From: Rhodothermales bacterium
GTDB lineage: Bacteria > Bacteroidota > Rhodothermia > Rhodothermales > Bin80
Assembly (NCBI GenBank): GCA_958296045.1
Contig: CATQHT010000001.1
Location: 620,001-684,000 of the forward strand
Direction: 5' to 3'
DNA length: 64,000 bases
The position numbers and the translations under genes are program-made. This document shows, one piece after another, positions 1 to 10,067 of the stretch. The notes under the pieces are model-generated. The model was not told the DNA's origin. It was given only the letters and a program-made list of their open reading frames with translations, and searched no databases. Position 1 is the stretch's first letter. Each line of letters begins with the position of its first letter.

Positions 1-212
1 TCCGCTAGGCCCCGCTGGCGCGCCCACGCGCCATAGGCCATAGGCGCGTCATACTGGGTCCGCTGCACAGGGTCGTGCGTCAGATATGCGATGCACAGAC
101 GCTCAAACGCGCTGCCCTTGAGGCGCTCGTAGTTGGACTCGGCCGCGGCCGCCTGCTGGCGCCACTTGTCAAGAATCTGATCTATCGTAACGCTACTTCG
201 GGAAGAAATCAT
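1..212 (-). CDS. N-terminus of a DEAD/DEAH helicase / type ISP-like restriction enzyme (partial)
   Basis: An open minus-strand frame starts with ATG at 212 and runs off the left edge (70 codons visible). Residues 23-38 include ESNYERLKGSAFERL, followed by a YLTHDP segment and, near the edge, AYGAWARQRGLA. A charged helix, then FE(R/K)L, a TDP-like turn and a W-A-x-x-x-GL block are familiar from the start of the predicted helicase / type ISP restriction-modification family, where a PD-(D/E)xK nuclease domain follows. That family link is from memory of the pattern, not an alignment. No good ribosome binding site is visible. Element IS21-B copy 1 begins 74 bases upstream of the start codon and could have separated the gene from its promoter. 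The rest of the gene lies outside the window. Confidence 0.6.
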   Translation of the reverse strand, partial: MISSRSSVTIDQILDKWRQQAAAAESNYERLKGSAFERLCIAYLTHDPVQRTQYDAPMAYGAWARQRGLA

Positions 213-280
213 CGCAGAAGACAATTCCAGGGAAAGGCGAGTATCGCTGAAAATAATGCATGCGTGGACATCGAACTATG

Positions 281-285
281 AGACC
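281..285. repeat. Target-site duplication of IS21-B copy 1 (left copy)
   Basis: AGACC at 281-285 is repeated at 3040-3044, directly abutting both ends of the element. A 5-base duplication is within the usual range for the IS21 family. Confidence 0.75.
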
Positions 286-299
286 TGCGTATTCCGCTT

Positions 300-382
300 C
301 AAATCGACCAGTGGTTCCACGGGAAATCGACCACCGATTCCACGGCAAATCGACCAGTGGCTCCACGGCAAATCGACCACCT
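300..382. repeat. Tandem transposase-binding repeats at left end of IS21-B
   Basis: Four direct units with a period of about 22 bases carry the core AAATCGACCA followed by a variable T/C-rich TTCCACGG block. The same array is present at the corresponding end of copy 2 (about 60480-60566, minus strand). Multiple direct sites at the left end are the known architecture for IstA binding in IS21 elements; function here is inferred. Confidence 0.7.
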
Positions 383-563
383 GAGCTGGCGCCCGCGCCC
401 CCCCGACCGGTGGCGGCGGGGTGTAGGAGGTCGGTTAACGGGCCTGCCAAATTGGCAGTCTGGCGGAGTTAGAAACGGGTTATTGTTGCCTGTCGCGGGT
501 GATGGCGGCAGGTCAAGCGCAGGTGGTATCGTACCCTCTTTACTTACCAAGAGAGGGGTACTT

Positions 564-2126
564 ATGCCAAACAAGAGGGTTGTTATGCGTGTTTTGTGGG
601 ACGTTCTGCGGTTGTCTGCGGAGTCTGATTTGAGCGTACGTGGTATCGGTCGTGCGCTGGGAATATCGCACAGCACGGTACTTGGTTACTTGCGTCGTGC
701 TAAGGCAGCGGGTGTGCATTGGCCTTTGCCCGAGGGTATGCCGGAGGCCAAGTTGAAGGCATTGCTTTATGGTCCGCCGGAGGTTGCCAAGGAGACGCGT
801 CCGTTGCCGGACTGGTCCGAGGTGGAGCGTAAGATGCAGGTCAAGGGGTTCACGCGGCGCCTGATGTGGGAGCGGTACAGGCGGGACCACAGCGATGGTT
901 ACGGCTACAGCAATTTCTGCGCTCTTTACTCTGCCTGGAAGAAGGAATTTGGCCAGGTGACGGTTCCGATGGATCATCCTGCGGGTCATTCGGCCTTCGT
1001 GGACTATGCAGGCATGCGCCTGGAGGCGATAGACCAGCTTACGCGTAAGCGGCGTCGGGTGGAGATCTTTGTTGGTGTGCTGGGATTCTCCAATTATCTC
1101 TACGTTGAGGCGACGTGGACGCAGCGTCTTGGGGACTGGCTGGGCTCGCATCGTCGCATGTTCGAGGCTTTCGGGGCGGTGCCTTCCTATGTGGTCTGTG
1201 ACAATTTGAAGAGTGGCGTGCGCAAGGCCCACCGATACGATCCAGAGATCAATCCGTCGTATCAGGACCTTGCGATGCACTACAAGACCGTGGTTGTGCC
1301 TACGCGTCCCGGGAAGCCCAGGGACAAGGCCAAGGTCGAGCAAGCCGTGTTGCATGCAGAGAGGCGCATTCTGGCTCCGTTAAGCGATAAGCGTTTCATC
1401 GGTCTAGCGCACGTGAACCGGCACATTCGTGTCCATCTGAAGGAGCTTAACGAGCGGCCTTTTCAGAAGCTGGAAGGCAGTCGTAAGAGCTGGATTGACA
1501 CGTGGGAGCGATCAGCGATGAAGCCCTTGCCGGCGGAGCCGTACGAGCACGCGGAGTGGCGCAAAGCCAAGGTGCACAGAGATGCGCACATCGAGGTGCG
1601 CTGGCACCGTTATAGCGTTCCTTATCGATAGGTAGGTCGTTCGGTACAGGTTCGCCTTACAGATACCACCCTGGAGGTATTTTTTGACGACAAACGGGTG
1701 GCGACGCACCCGCGTAGCCACCAGAAAGGGGTCACCACCAAGGATGAACACATGCCGGACGCCCAACGCCAAATGAACGATATGAGCCGCTTCGTAACCG
1801 AGGCAGAACGCATCGGGCCGGACACACACAATATCGTGCGGCAGATCATCGATGCTGAGCGGCACCCGCTGATTCGTTACCGCACGCTCATGGGCCTGCT
1901 CCGCTTGGCTCGCATCTACGGTAAGAGCCGCATGGAAAACGCGTGTACGCGGGCAATCGCTATCGGCACCCGCTCGTACAGGAGCATCGCGTCCATCCTG
2001 AAGAATGGACTCGACAAGCATCCGCTGGACTCGGAGTCTCCGCCTCCCATAGACCATGACAACATCCGGGGCCCAAGCTATTACGACACCAAATCGGATT
2101 CTCCTCACCAAACCTCGAAGGACTGA
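564..2126 (+). pseudogene. istA: istA transposase of IS21-B copy 1, interrupted by a nonsense codon
   Basis: The full-length frame would encode 520 residues: an N-terminal helix-turn-helix (GIGRALGISHSTV region), then an integrase core with D147, D213 and E259 as the probable DDE triad, then a C-terminal region ending in QTSKD. The ATG at 564 is preceded by GAGAGGGG at 551-558. Codon 356 (1629-1631) is TAG; the intact copy at 58744-60306 has TAT (Tyr) there, so this is a single G/T change. A downstream in-frame remainder (1632-2126) is otherwise preserved and overlaps the istB start as TGATG. The truncated 355-residue product keeps the catalytic core but loses the C-terminus. Confidence 0.88.
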
Positions 2127-2905
2127 TGCTCCTACACCCTACCCTTGACAAGCTCGAGCAGATGCGTCTGCATGGCATGGCGCGCGCGCTGCGTGATCAG
2201 CTTACCCAACCGGAAATGGAACAGCTCCCGTTCATGGACCGCCTGGGCCTATTGGTTGACCACGAGGAGATCGTGCGATACAACAATCGCCTGCGGTCGC
2301 GCCTACGCCGCGCCCGGTTACGCCAGGAGGCCTCCATGGCCGATCTGGACTATCGTCGCGGTCGCAATCTGGATCGGCGCCTGATGGCCTCGCTTTCCAC
2401 CTGCGACTGGGTGGGCAAACATCACAATGCGATCATTACCGGACCCACCGGTGTCGGCAAGAGCTTCGTGGCGTGCGCGCTGGCGCATAAAGCCTGCATG
2501 GAGGGGTTCACCGTACGCTACCACCGACTGCATCGTCTTCTGGAAGATCTGCAACTCGCGCACGGGGGCGGACGCTTCCTGAAACTGCTGAAGCAGTTGA
2601 CGCGCTTCCACCTACTGGTTCTCGATGACTGGGGGTTGTCACGAATCAGTGCGCTGCACCAGCGGGATCTGCTTGAGCTCATCGATGATCGGTATCAGAA
2701 AGGATCCATCGTCGTTACCAGCCAGATGCCTGTGAGTGTGTGGCACGAAGGCATGGAAGACCCAACACTCGCAGATGCTATCCTGGATCGCCTCATTCAC
2801 AATGCACACCACATCGCGCTGAAGGGAGAGTCCATGAGACAGCGTCTGCCAAAATGGCAGAACCTTCCAGAGAAGACAAGCGTAACTGACGCCAGACAGC
2901 CGTGA
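2126..2905 (+). CDS. istB: IstB-type transposition helper ATPase of IS21-B copy 1
   Basis: 259 residues, the usual length for IstB, the AAA+ helper that assembles on target DNA and stimulates IstA. Walker A is GPTGVGKS at residues 106-113 and Walker B is LLVLDDWG near 165-172; the IstB motif SQMPVSVWHE and [14 protein letters not shown] follow. The ATG at 2126 overlaps the last base of the istA stop (TGATG), consistent with translational coupling. Only three substitutions separate it from the copy at 57965-58744. The ATPase looks intact although its istA partner is broken. Confidence 0.92.
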   Translation: MLLHPTLDKLEQMRLHGMARALRDQLTQPEMEQLPFMDRLGLLVDHEEIVRYNNRLRSRLRRARLRQEASMADLDYRRGRNLDRRLMASLSTCDWVGKHHNAIITGPTGVGKSFVACALAHKACMEGFTVRYHRLHRLLEDLQLAHGGGRFLKLLKQLTRFHLLVLDDWGLSRISALHQRDLLELIDDRYQKGSIVVTSQMPVSVWHEGMEDPTLADAILDRLIHNAHHIALKGESMRQRLPKWQNLPEKTSVTDARQP

Positions 2906-3044
2906 AAATGGTACCCAGAACAGTCACGATGCAGCGCTATCCAGCGCGGACTCAGCACGCCGAATCAGGTGGTCGATTAACCGTGGAATCGGTGGTCGCC
3001 ATACCGTGGAACGAGTGGTTTTTTTCCGTGGAATATGCAAGACC

Positions 3045-3253
3045 CACGCAACATCGAATCATGTGCGTAGATGTGCGCTCTGGTTCCCGGATTGGGCGGA
3101 AAACTCGCAAACTGGTGTCGGGATCTGCAGGGCCCGAAAAGGCTTTTCGCCTTCCGCCTGTTAACGCCCCCTATCTTTCTGTGCTAAGGCCACCGTCCCT
3201 TCCTTGGCCAGCCTGCCGTTGACACGATCTCCAAGGCGCAGTGGTTGGCCTCG
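3045..3253. other. Intergenic between IS21-B and mutS
   Basis: About 200 bases downstream of mutS on the minus strand. I see no gene, no RNA gene and no convincing hairpin plus T-run terminator here. Confidence 0.4.
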
Positions 3254-5881
3254 CTACTGTTTCTGGGCCATCGATTTGAGCCTGACCAGCGTCACAAGGG
3301 CTTGGATAGGCGTCATCCTGTTCGGGTCGAGGGAACGCACCTCTTCGGTTATTCGGCTGCTCGTATCTGAGGCAAACAGGGTCTGCCCAGATGGTTTACT
3401 TCTTGCCTGCGGGTGCGGGCTGGACTTCTCGACCGCCTCGTTTGGCTTGCGCTCGAGCTGCTCTAGAATCTCCCGTGCCCGCTTCAACACAGTCTCTGGA
3501 AGGCCAGCCATGCGGGCCACCTCCAGGCCGTACGAATGGTCGGTTCCGCCGGGCACGAGCTTGCGAAGGAAAATCACCCTGCCCTCATGCTCCCGCACCT
3601 GAATGCTAAAATTGCGGATGCGAGGAAATCGCTTGGCCAGCGCATTGAGCTCATGATAGTGCGTGGCAAACAGCGTGCGCGCGGCAATTCGGGGCGTCTC
3701 ATGCAGATGTTCAACCAAAGCCCACGCGATAGACAGCCCGTCAAAGGTGCTGGTGCCGCGACCGACCTCGTCGAGCAATATCAATGAGCGAGGCGAGGCG
3801 TTGTGAATGATGCTCGCGGTCTCATTCATTTCTACCAGGAACGTGCTTTCTCCGGCTACCAGGTTGTCAGAGGCACCGACCCGGGTGAAGATGCGATCCG
3901 TCAGTCCGATGTGCGCGCTGCGGGCTGGGACGAAGGAGCCGGCTTGAGCGAGAAGCACTATCAGGCCGGTCTGCCGCAGAACCACGCTCTTGCCCGCCAT
4001 GTTGGGGCCCGTGATGATAAAGATCTGCTTCGCCGCGGCATCCATCTCGATGGTGTTCGGGATGAAGGCCTCCACAGACTGCTCCACGACCGGATGCCGA
4101 CCATCGACAATTACTAAGCGGACTGAGTCATCTACCGAAGGTCGGCAGAAGTCGTGATCGGCAGCAACGTCGGCGAGTGCAGTATGGCAATCCAGGTCCG
4201 CCAGGATGGCTGCAGTGCGCTGCAGACGGGCCGCATCGCGCGCCACCTCTGACCGGAGGTCCATAAACAGCTCCCGCTCCAGCTCAGAAAGCCTCTCTTC
4301 AGCGCCTACAATCTGCTCCTCATACTCCTTGAGCTCTCGGGTCACATAGCGTTCAGCGTTTACCAGCGTCTGCCTGCGCACATAGTTGTCGGGTACCTTG
4401 TTCCTGTGGGCATTCGTCACCTCAATGTAGTACCCGAACACCTTGTTGAATCCCACCTTCAATGAAGGGATGCCTGTACGGTCGATTTCGGCTTGCCGCA
4501 TGGTGGCGATCACGTCGCGTCCGCTGCGCGCCAGCGACCGCAACCGGTCAAGCTCCTTATGATACCCGTCCCGAAAGGCACTGCCGTCGCGCAGCGAAGC
4601 CGGCGGGTTGTCCACCAGGGCGTGCACGATTTTGGCACATGTAGACCGGCAATCGTCCATCGACTTGCCCAGCTTTCGCAGCCGCCCTGACCCCTTCTCT
4701 TCAAGTAGTGCCTTAAGTGAGGGCAGTATCTGAAGCGTCTGGCGCAGTGCACCAAGGTCACGCGGTGAGGCCTGACCGGTGCAGATGCGTGCTACGATGC
4801 GCTCAATGTCGCACATCGGGGCAAGCATTTCCTTCACGGTGCTGCGCAGGTGCGCGTCCTTTACCAGCGCTTCCACGGCGTCGAGGCGATCCTCTACCGC
4901 TTTAACATCGTACAGCGGAGCGCCGAGTCTGCGACGCAGCAGGCGGGCGCCCATTGGCGTCCCCGTGCGATCCAAGAGCGTAAATAGCGGGCCATCACGT
5001 CTTCCTTGACTGGTGTTGGCAATAAGAGATAGGTTGGCCCTGGTCTGCGGATCCAGGCGCATGGCGCCCTCATGGCGTCGTCGCGTGATGCGTCTAATGT
5101 GGGATAGATGTCCTTGGTGGGACTCTCCCAGATAGTGTAGTACAGCGCCAGCAGCTACCACCCCGTGCTGAACCGACTCCACGCCGAATCCCTTTAGCGA
5201 ATGCGTACCGAAATGCTTGAGCAGCACTTCGCGGGCGTAATCCGTGGTGAACACCCAGTCCTCCTGGGCAGTGGTGACAAAGTCCTTAAACCGGAGCGCC
5301 TCCAGGCGACTGCGGTGCTTCTTTTCTACCAGAATCTCGCGGGGTACTAGGTCATAAATCAGGTGGTCCAGCTGCTGAGGGGTCGACTCTGTGACCAAGA
5401 ACTGCCCGGTGGACACATCCACATATGCTACGCCCACCACCACCTGCCTCCGTCGTGGCAGTTTCGCCCAGTGCAGCGCTGCCAGGTAGTTGACCTGCGT
5501 GGGGTTGAGCAGGTTTTCGCGCAGCGATACGCCAGGGGAAACCACTTCTACGACGCCGCGCCTTACAAGCTGACGCGCCTTTTTTGGGTCTTCCAACTGC
5601 TCGCAGATCGCAACCCGCAGCCCAGCCTTAATCAGCTTGGGCAGGTGGTTATCGAGGGCGTGGTGTGGGAACCCAGCTAAAGGCACCTTGCCGGCTCTCC
5701 CGCTGGCTCTTTTGGACAAGACGATACCCAGCACTTCGCTCGCGATCAGCGCATCCTCGTCAAACGTCTCATAGAAATCGCCCATGCGGAACAGCAGCAG
5801 CCGGTCTGGGTGTTTAGACTTGATGCGGTAGTATTGTCGCATCAGCGGGGTTGCGCCCCGCTTCGGACTTTTTGGCGCCAT
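3254..5881 (-). CDS. mutS: DNA mismatch repair protein MutS
   Basis: MutS recognises mismatches and small loops and recruits MutL; mutL is in this window too. The 875-residue product starts at ATG 5881, preceded by GAGGG at a good distance; an in-frame ATG at 5959 would add 26 atypical residues. The N-terminal mismatch-binding motif GDFYETF is near residue 34. Connector, lever and clamp regions follow. The ATPase has Walker A GPNMAGKS at about 625-632 and Walker B LILLDEVGRGTSTF near 698, with the TH(Y)H switch FATHYHELN downstream. Length and motif order are those of a full MutS1. The upstream neighbour, a deacetylase, ends 93 bases before the start. Confidence 0.97.
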   Translation of the reverse strand: MAPKSPKRGATPLMRQYYRIKSKHPDRLLLFRMGDFYETFDEDALIASEVLGIVLSKRASGRAGKVPLAGFPHHALDNHLPKLIKAGLRVAICEQLEDPKKARQLVRRGVVEVVSPGVSLRENLLNPTQVNYLAALHWAKLPRRRQVVVGVAYVDVSTGQFLVTESTPQQLDHLIYDLVPREILVEKKHRSRLEALRFKDFVTTAQEDWVFTTDYAREVLLKHFGTHSLKGFGVESVQHGVVAAGAVLHYLGESHQGHLSHIRRITRRRHEGAMRLDPQTRANLSLIANTSQGRRDGPLFTLLDRTGTPMGARLLRRRLGAPLYDVKAVEDRLDAVEALVKDAHLRSTVKEMLAPMCDIERIVARICTGQASPRDLGALRQTLQILPSLKALLEEKGSGRLRKLGKSMDDCRSTCAKIVHALVDNPPASLRDGSAFRDGYHKELDRLRSLARSGRDVIATMRQAEIDRTGIPSLKVGFNKVFGYYIEVTNAHRNKVPDNYVRRQTLVNAERYVTRELKEYEEQIVGAEERLSELERELFMDLRSEVARDAARLQRTAAILADLDCHTALADVAADHDFCRPSVDDSVRLVIVDGRHPVVEQSVEAFIPNTIEMDAAAKQIFIITGPNMAGKSVVLRQTGLIVLLAQAGSFVPARSAHIGLTDRIFTRVGASDNLVAGESTFLVEMNETASIIHNASPRSLILLDEVGRGTSTFDGLSIAWALVEHLHETPRIAARTLFATHYHELNALAKRFPRIRNFSIQVREHEGRVIFLRKLVPGGTDHSYGLEVARMAGLPETVLKRAREILEQLERKPNEAVEKSSPHPQARSKPSGQTLFASDTSSRITEEVRSLDPNRMTPIQALVTLVRLKSMAQKQ

Positions 5882-5974
5882 GGAAGCCCTCATTAACAAA
5901 GGTTGTGCGGCTGCCGTCGAAGCTGTAGGCAGGTTGCAGCTTGGCATGGCCGAAGCCAATGGCTGTAACCTGCG

Positions 5975-7381
5975 TTACGGCGCTCTGCCCAGCCAAGCAG
6001 TCAGCGCGCCACGAAGAGAACTTATACACGCATGGTGGGCCGCGGCCCAAGCCAGCGTCTCCGTAAAGTGCTTGCCCCACCCTGGGTGATCCATCTCGTC
6101 CCAGAGCACTCCGTGCCAAAGCATGACGGCTGCCCCTCCAAAGTACCGGCATTGCGCAAGGATCTCCTCGGTGGCCTCTCGTGCCCGCTGCCTATTTAGG
6201 CCCCGGCGGTTAAAGAGCGCTGATTCCATCACGGCGAGCGGCATCTCCCACAAGGTTGCTGTCCTGTTGGCCGCGCAGTCGAACTTCAGAAATGGCATGC
6301 ATGTGCCGTGGCGGAATCCCTCGTGCTCCGTAAACCCCAGTGTCGAGTCAATGCGCATGCCAGCCCACTGTTGGATGCGTGGCGTTGCTGGAACCTCATA
6401 ACGTAAGAAGTGCTGGCGAATGCTGATGGGTGTTTCGCCAACTGACGAAGTCAGCGCGCCGAGTTCTTCCTGCAGGAATACCGGATGGGTATGGGCATGG
6501 TAGCTCGGGTGCAGGCCGATTTCAAATCTGTCTTGCACCAGCGCTTTGATGTACTGTTGCAGGAATGGATGCATAAGGCTGTAGGCCACGTCGAAGGGGC
6601 CGCGGGCTGCCGCCTTCAGAAACACTGTACCTGTGCCGTGACTGCGGATCGTTTCGAGGATGCGTTGGAGTGCCTGTTGATAGATATCGCCCGGGCGCGA
6701 GGCATCGCGAAGGAACAGGCCGAATCGCGCAAGGCGCGCTGCCGCGTTCTTCTTGCGCCTGTTAAGGACGAGATATTCTACCGATTCACGGTACACCATG
6801 CCCTTACGCCACTTCGTCACGTAATCCACGTCAATGGTTGGGCAGAGGGCCCAGGTGGCGCCATCCCACTGGCGCGGCGAAACGGGGATGCCGTGCCTTA
6901 GCAATTGTTGCAGCAGCTGATGGCGATAGGCGTCAACAACGGGGCGTGTCGTGATATCGAGCGTATGCTGCAGGGAATCGCGATGCTGGAAACGGGCGTG
7001 GGAATCTCTGGCACTGATGACATGCTCCTGCCATCCCGACAGCCAAAAGAAGGCGGATGAGACTAGGTCATCGAGATTCGGTGTGGCGCCAGGAAAGAGT
7101 ACGGGCCAGGGCAAACCATCCCAGTAGCGCAGCGTCGCCTGCTGCTCCTTGTACGGTATCCTGGAGTTGAAATAGGCTTCAGCGTGTCGCGCCAGAGGTA
7201 AGTTCAGTATGCCATCAGGCAGTGATGTGTCCGTCGTGCCGTAGTAAAGGTCCCCTGTTTGTAGCGTGTCGCGGCTGACCCATACAGGGTCTAGGCCGAG
7301 CGGTACCAACAGCATCTGTAGCGCATACCGGGCTTTGGGAGTAAACGAGGCGCTTACAGCTACACAGCAACGAATTTGCAT
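5975..7381 (-). CDS. Polysaccharide deacetylase family protein (DUF7033 type)
   Basis: 468 residues with no signal peptide. The layout matches the Bacteroidota family in which a DUF7033 N-terminal region precedes a polysaccharide-deacetylase (NodB-like) domain: a TIDVDY motif near the middle replaces the classical TFDDG, then EIGLHPSY supplies metal-binding His residues, then RQHFLRY and DSTLGFTEHEGFRHGTC. These genes usually sit with envelope or surface polysaccharide functions, and the predicted role is removal of N- or O-acetyl groups from a cell-surface polymer; the substrate cannot be told from the sequence. Same strand as mutS and upstream of it, so co-transcription is possible. The ATG at 7381 gives a normal length. 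Confidence 0.85.
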   Translation of the reverse strand: MQIRCCVAVSASFTPKARYALQMLLVPLGLDPVWVSRDTLQTGDLYYGTTDTSLPDGILNLPLARHAEAYFNSRIPYKEQQATLRYWDGLPWPVLFPGATPNLDDLVSSAFFWLSGWQEHVISARDSHARFQHRDSLQHTLDITTRPVVDAYRHQLLQQLLRHGIPVSPRQWDGATWALCPTIDVDYVTKWRKGMVYRESVEYLVLNRRKKNAAARLARFGLFLRDASRPGDIYQQALQRILETIRSHGTGTVFLKAAARGPFDVAYSLMHPFLQQYIKALVQDRFEIGLHPSYHAHTHPVFLQEELGALTSSVGETPISIRQHFLRYEVPATPRIQQWAGMRIDSTLGFTEHEGFRHGTCMPFLKFDCAANRTATLWEMPLAVMESALFNRRGLNRQRAREATEEILAQCRYFGGAAVMLWHGVLWDEMDHPGWGKHFTETLAWAAAHHACISSLRGALTAWLGRAP

Positions 7382-8570
7382 CGTGGTTCACATTGGCTTG
7401 CCCATGCCGCGGGTCCACGTCAAGAACAGCAGCGTAGCGCCAGCTAAGCGCCTTGTTTTGGCATGCTGGCCCTCAGTCCTGCATCCGCTGCTTGGTGGCT
7501 GTCAGAAAATAGCATCCTGACCTGCGCAGCAAGCTACTTCATGCAAGATATATCCGGTCTGACCCACACAGCAAGCACATAGTCGCTAGCGGGGAGCGTA
7601 ACTCGAACGCGCTCAATGCTGTCCAACGACAACTAGAATTGAGTCCAGCGCGTTGGTGGACACAGGGGGGCCACCGGATTGGCCAGCGCGAATCCGCGAA
7701 ACCTAGCGAGATCGAGAGGAAGATGGGGATTGCTCATCACGATGCTACACACCTTGACCAGAAGGCCCGCCGCTTCAGCCTTACCGATGGAACAGCCGCA
7801 ACGTATCGGTCACCGTCTGGCATTCCCGTTGAGCAGCAAGACCAATACTCAGCGCTTTACGTAACGTGGTCGAGACGGAATCGTGAGGCCTTGGTCGACG
7901 CGCCGCCTTCAAGCGGAGGCGCCTGCTTAGCAGCGGTTAGATGGTGATCTCGGTCACAATCCTGCCGTGACTGGCACCTATCGAGCACATCGAACAGATT
8001 CGGGCCTGGATGTGCTACTTTACGGCTAGTAATCGTGCAGAATACTGGCTTCGGAAGGGTTTCGTCCAGTGGTTCGGAATGGAACAGATATCCAAACGGC
8101 ATGTGCATCGCGCGCGGAATTTGTTCTAGCTGCGTGACGGCAGGATGCGCCTTTCTCGCCTCCTAGCGCGGCGCGTGCTGGCACTTCGCCGCCAACGCGG
8201 CGCACTCTTTCCCATCACGCTCACATATCCAGCGGATGACGCTGATCCTTAAAGGGGCTCGAACAGTTGGCATGGTTCCGCCCAGCATTCTACGCTTAAC
8301 GCTCAATTCTGCAAGTAGCCCCACAGCGTATCGTCTGTTCGCCTCGACGATACAGAGCGTTGGTCCTGCCCTTAGCCTCTTGGGTTCACGAGCCGAGTCA
8401 AAGAGGCAGGGTATGCGTTCCGCCGCCTGAAGGAGCCTGGAGAGTGACTGCAATTCCAACGAGCCCAGCATCCGCCTGACTTTGCAAATTCGGTATGAAT
8501 CCGAAGGCGAGTCCGGTCACCCTGCAAGCCCTATAAGCCAGCAACAGTGCGCTCCGACAACCAGCCATCC
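7382..8570. other. Gene-poor region without recognisable features
   Basis: About 1.2 kb in which every open frame is short and has no recognisable motif, and base composition at codon third positions does not favour one frame. One small curiosity is GACAACTAGAATTG at about 7626-7639, closely repeated as GACAATTAGAATTG at about 10278-10291; it may be a worn mobile-element end, but I cannot assign it. I read this as decayed DNA. Confidence 0.4.
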
Positions 8571-9200
8571 CTAGTCCATTTGCTTGAGAAGCTCCTTAGC
8601 AGCTGGCAAGCCCAGCTGAGCTGCCGTCTCAAGATACGAAATGGCTCTGGGAATGTCTTGGGCCACATACCGGCCGTGACAGTACATGGCTCCTAAGTTA
8701 TAAATCGCCTCAGGATGGCCCTGCTCAGCAGAAGCCCTATACCAGTAGAATGCTTTTCTAAGATCACGCGACCCGCCCGATCCAAGCTCGTACATGGCAC
8801 CTAAGTTACTCTGCGAACGAGCGTGACCGTCCACCGCAGCTTCAAGGTACCACTCACGAGCCTTCTCAGGCGAAACCGGTACGCCCTGCCCTTTTTCATA
8901 CATGCGTGCTAAGTTGAATATTGCCTTCTTTACCCCCTGCTCAGCTGATTTCCGATACCATCGGGCCGCTTCCTCAAAATCCTGAACAGTTCCGTCGCCC
9001 TTGGCATACATCAGACCCAGATTAAACTGCGCACCCCAATGTCCCTGCTTAGCGGCAAGGCTCACCCATTTGAATGCCTTTCTGAAGTCTAGAGGTACCT
9101 CAGTGCCTATCGCGAATAAGACGCCCAAATTGAATTGCGCATCGGCGTCTCCCCGCTCTGCCTTCCTGCGGAGTCGGCGAACTTTTTCCCAAGCATCCAT
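8571..9200 (-). CDS. Sel1-repeat (TPR-like) protein
   Basis: About 209 residues built from five to six 36-residue Sel1 repeats, recognisable as A(E/D)GDADAQFNLG, QGHWGAQFNLGLMYAKG, QGVKKAIFNLARMYEKG, DGHARSQSNLGAMYELG and QGHPEAIYNLGAMYCHG. Sel1 repeats form alpha-alpha superhelices that act as protein-interaction scaffolds; the partner is unknown. No signal peptide is seen, so it is probably cytoplasmic. The frame is open to an ATG at 9278, but the repeat domain starts right after the ATG at 9200, which I prefer; no clear ribosome binding site decides it. It stands alone in a decayed region, with no functional neighbour. Confidence 0.85.
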   Translation of the reverse strand: MDAWEKVRRLRRKAERGDADAQFNLGVLFAIGTEVPLDFRKAFKWVSLAAKQGHWGAQFNLGLMYAKGDGTVQDFEEAARWYRKSAEQGVKKAIFNLARMYEKGQGVPVSPEKAREWYLEAAVDGHARSQSNLGAMYELGSGGSRDLRKAFYWYRASAEQGHPEAIYNLGAMYCHGRYVAQDIPRAISYLETAAQLGLPAAKELLKQMD

Positions 9201-9397
9201 GGCTGTTCTGGCTGAGTTGGAAACTGCAACAGAGCTCTGGTACAGGTCCGTGTGTCGGCAGGTTTCTTCAGAGCACATCAGTGGTGCGGCGTGGCGTTAC
9301 GTCGCACCGCAGGTCGAGACTTGTCGCAGTGCCGCAGGACCGATGCACACCGGTCGAGTTCATGCTCTAGTGGCTCCGCAAATCGTGGGGTATATCG

Positions 9398-9622
9398 TTA
9401 AGCCTCACGATACTCATGTGGCCATTCGGCCGTGATGGTCGGCAGAGACAGGATATCCAAGGAGGTCAACACAAATGCAGAGGATATCACCAACTCGGGG
9501 ATAGCTATCGGCCGGCCTCTCAGATATACGCCCACGGTTATCGCGTGTTGCTTAGGGTCGCGGAACAAATAAATTAGCCTGACCGGAACCATCGGCTCCA
9601 TAACTGCGCAGATGCTATGCAC
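9398..9622 (-). CDS. Small hypothetical protein
   Basis: A 74-codon frame with moderately coding-like codon use (VRLIYLFRDP, YLRGRPIAIPELV). No family recognised, no signal peptide, and no plausible partner nearby. It could be the remnant of a longer gene. Weak call based only on frame and codon pattern. Confidence 0.3.
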   Translation of the reverse strand: MHSICAVMEPMVPVRLIYLFRDPKQHAITVGVYLRGRPIAIPELVISSAFVLTSLDILSLPTITAEWPHEYREA

Positions 9623-10067
9623 ACCAATATCCGGTCCCGCCTGAATGTCGGAAATAGTCCTTATTTACGTTTCACGTTGCGCCCTTAACGCTGCTTTCGG
9701 GATGGCCCTGCGCGAGGGGGTGTCGTACACGGACGTCTTACGCCGAGCCGTTGTCGATGAGGCCCTGATTGCGTACTCGAAGCGGATACGGGCTGCCCAG
9801 ACGGCACGCCTGAAAGCCGGCCCACGAGAGCGCTCGTAGCCTTGCTCCTGAGCCAGACATACCGCTGCCATACAGAGAAGGCGGGCTATGCCCGCTTGCG
9901 GCGGATGTTCGTAAACGGTACGTGGGTGCGCCAGGCTAACTGGTGCCAGTACAGGGAGTGAAAGTCGCCCGATGTGAAGGAGTAACCGTCCGCGCATTTC
10001 CTCGAGCCGTGCGTTGGTACCCGCGAGGGTGCTAGCGAAGCGTCGGTAGAGGTGCGGGTGGGCAGGG

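Larger units (their letters stand above)
286..3039 (+). mobile_element. IS21-family element 'B', copy 1 (2754 bp)
   Basis: The left end begins TGCGTATTCC and the right end, read inward on the minus strand, begins TGCATATTCC. Inside the left end, four tandem ~22-base units alternate AAATCGACCA and a TTCCACGG-type core (about 300-382), the multiple transposase-binding-site layout typical of IS21. The right end has a shorter, degenerate set. It contains istA (broken) and istB. Copy 2 lies at 57831-60577 in the opposite orientation and differs by a 7-base length change near 395-405 and a few substitutions, so the two copies are recent relatives. A 5-base duplication (AGACC) flanks this copy. Confidence 0.88.

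Noticed and set aside
540-1355. 271-codon minus-strand frame across istA of IS21-B (and its twin at 59515-60330)
   Set aside because: Shadow of istA; it appears in both copies only because the element is duplicated.
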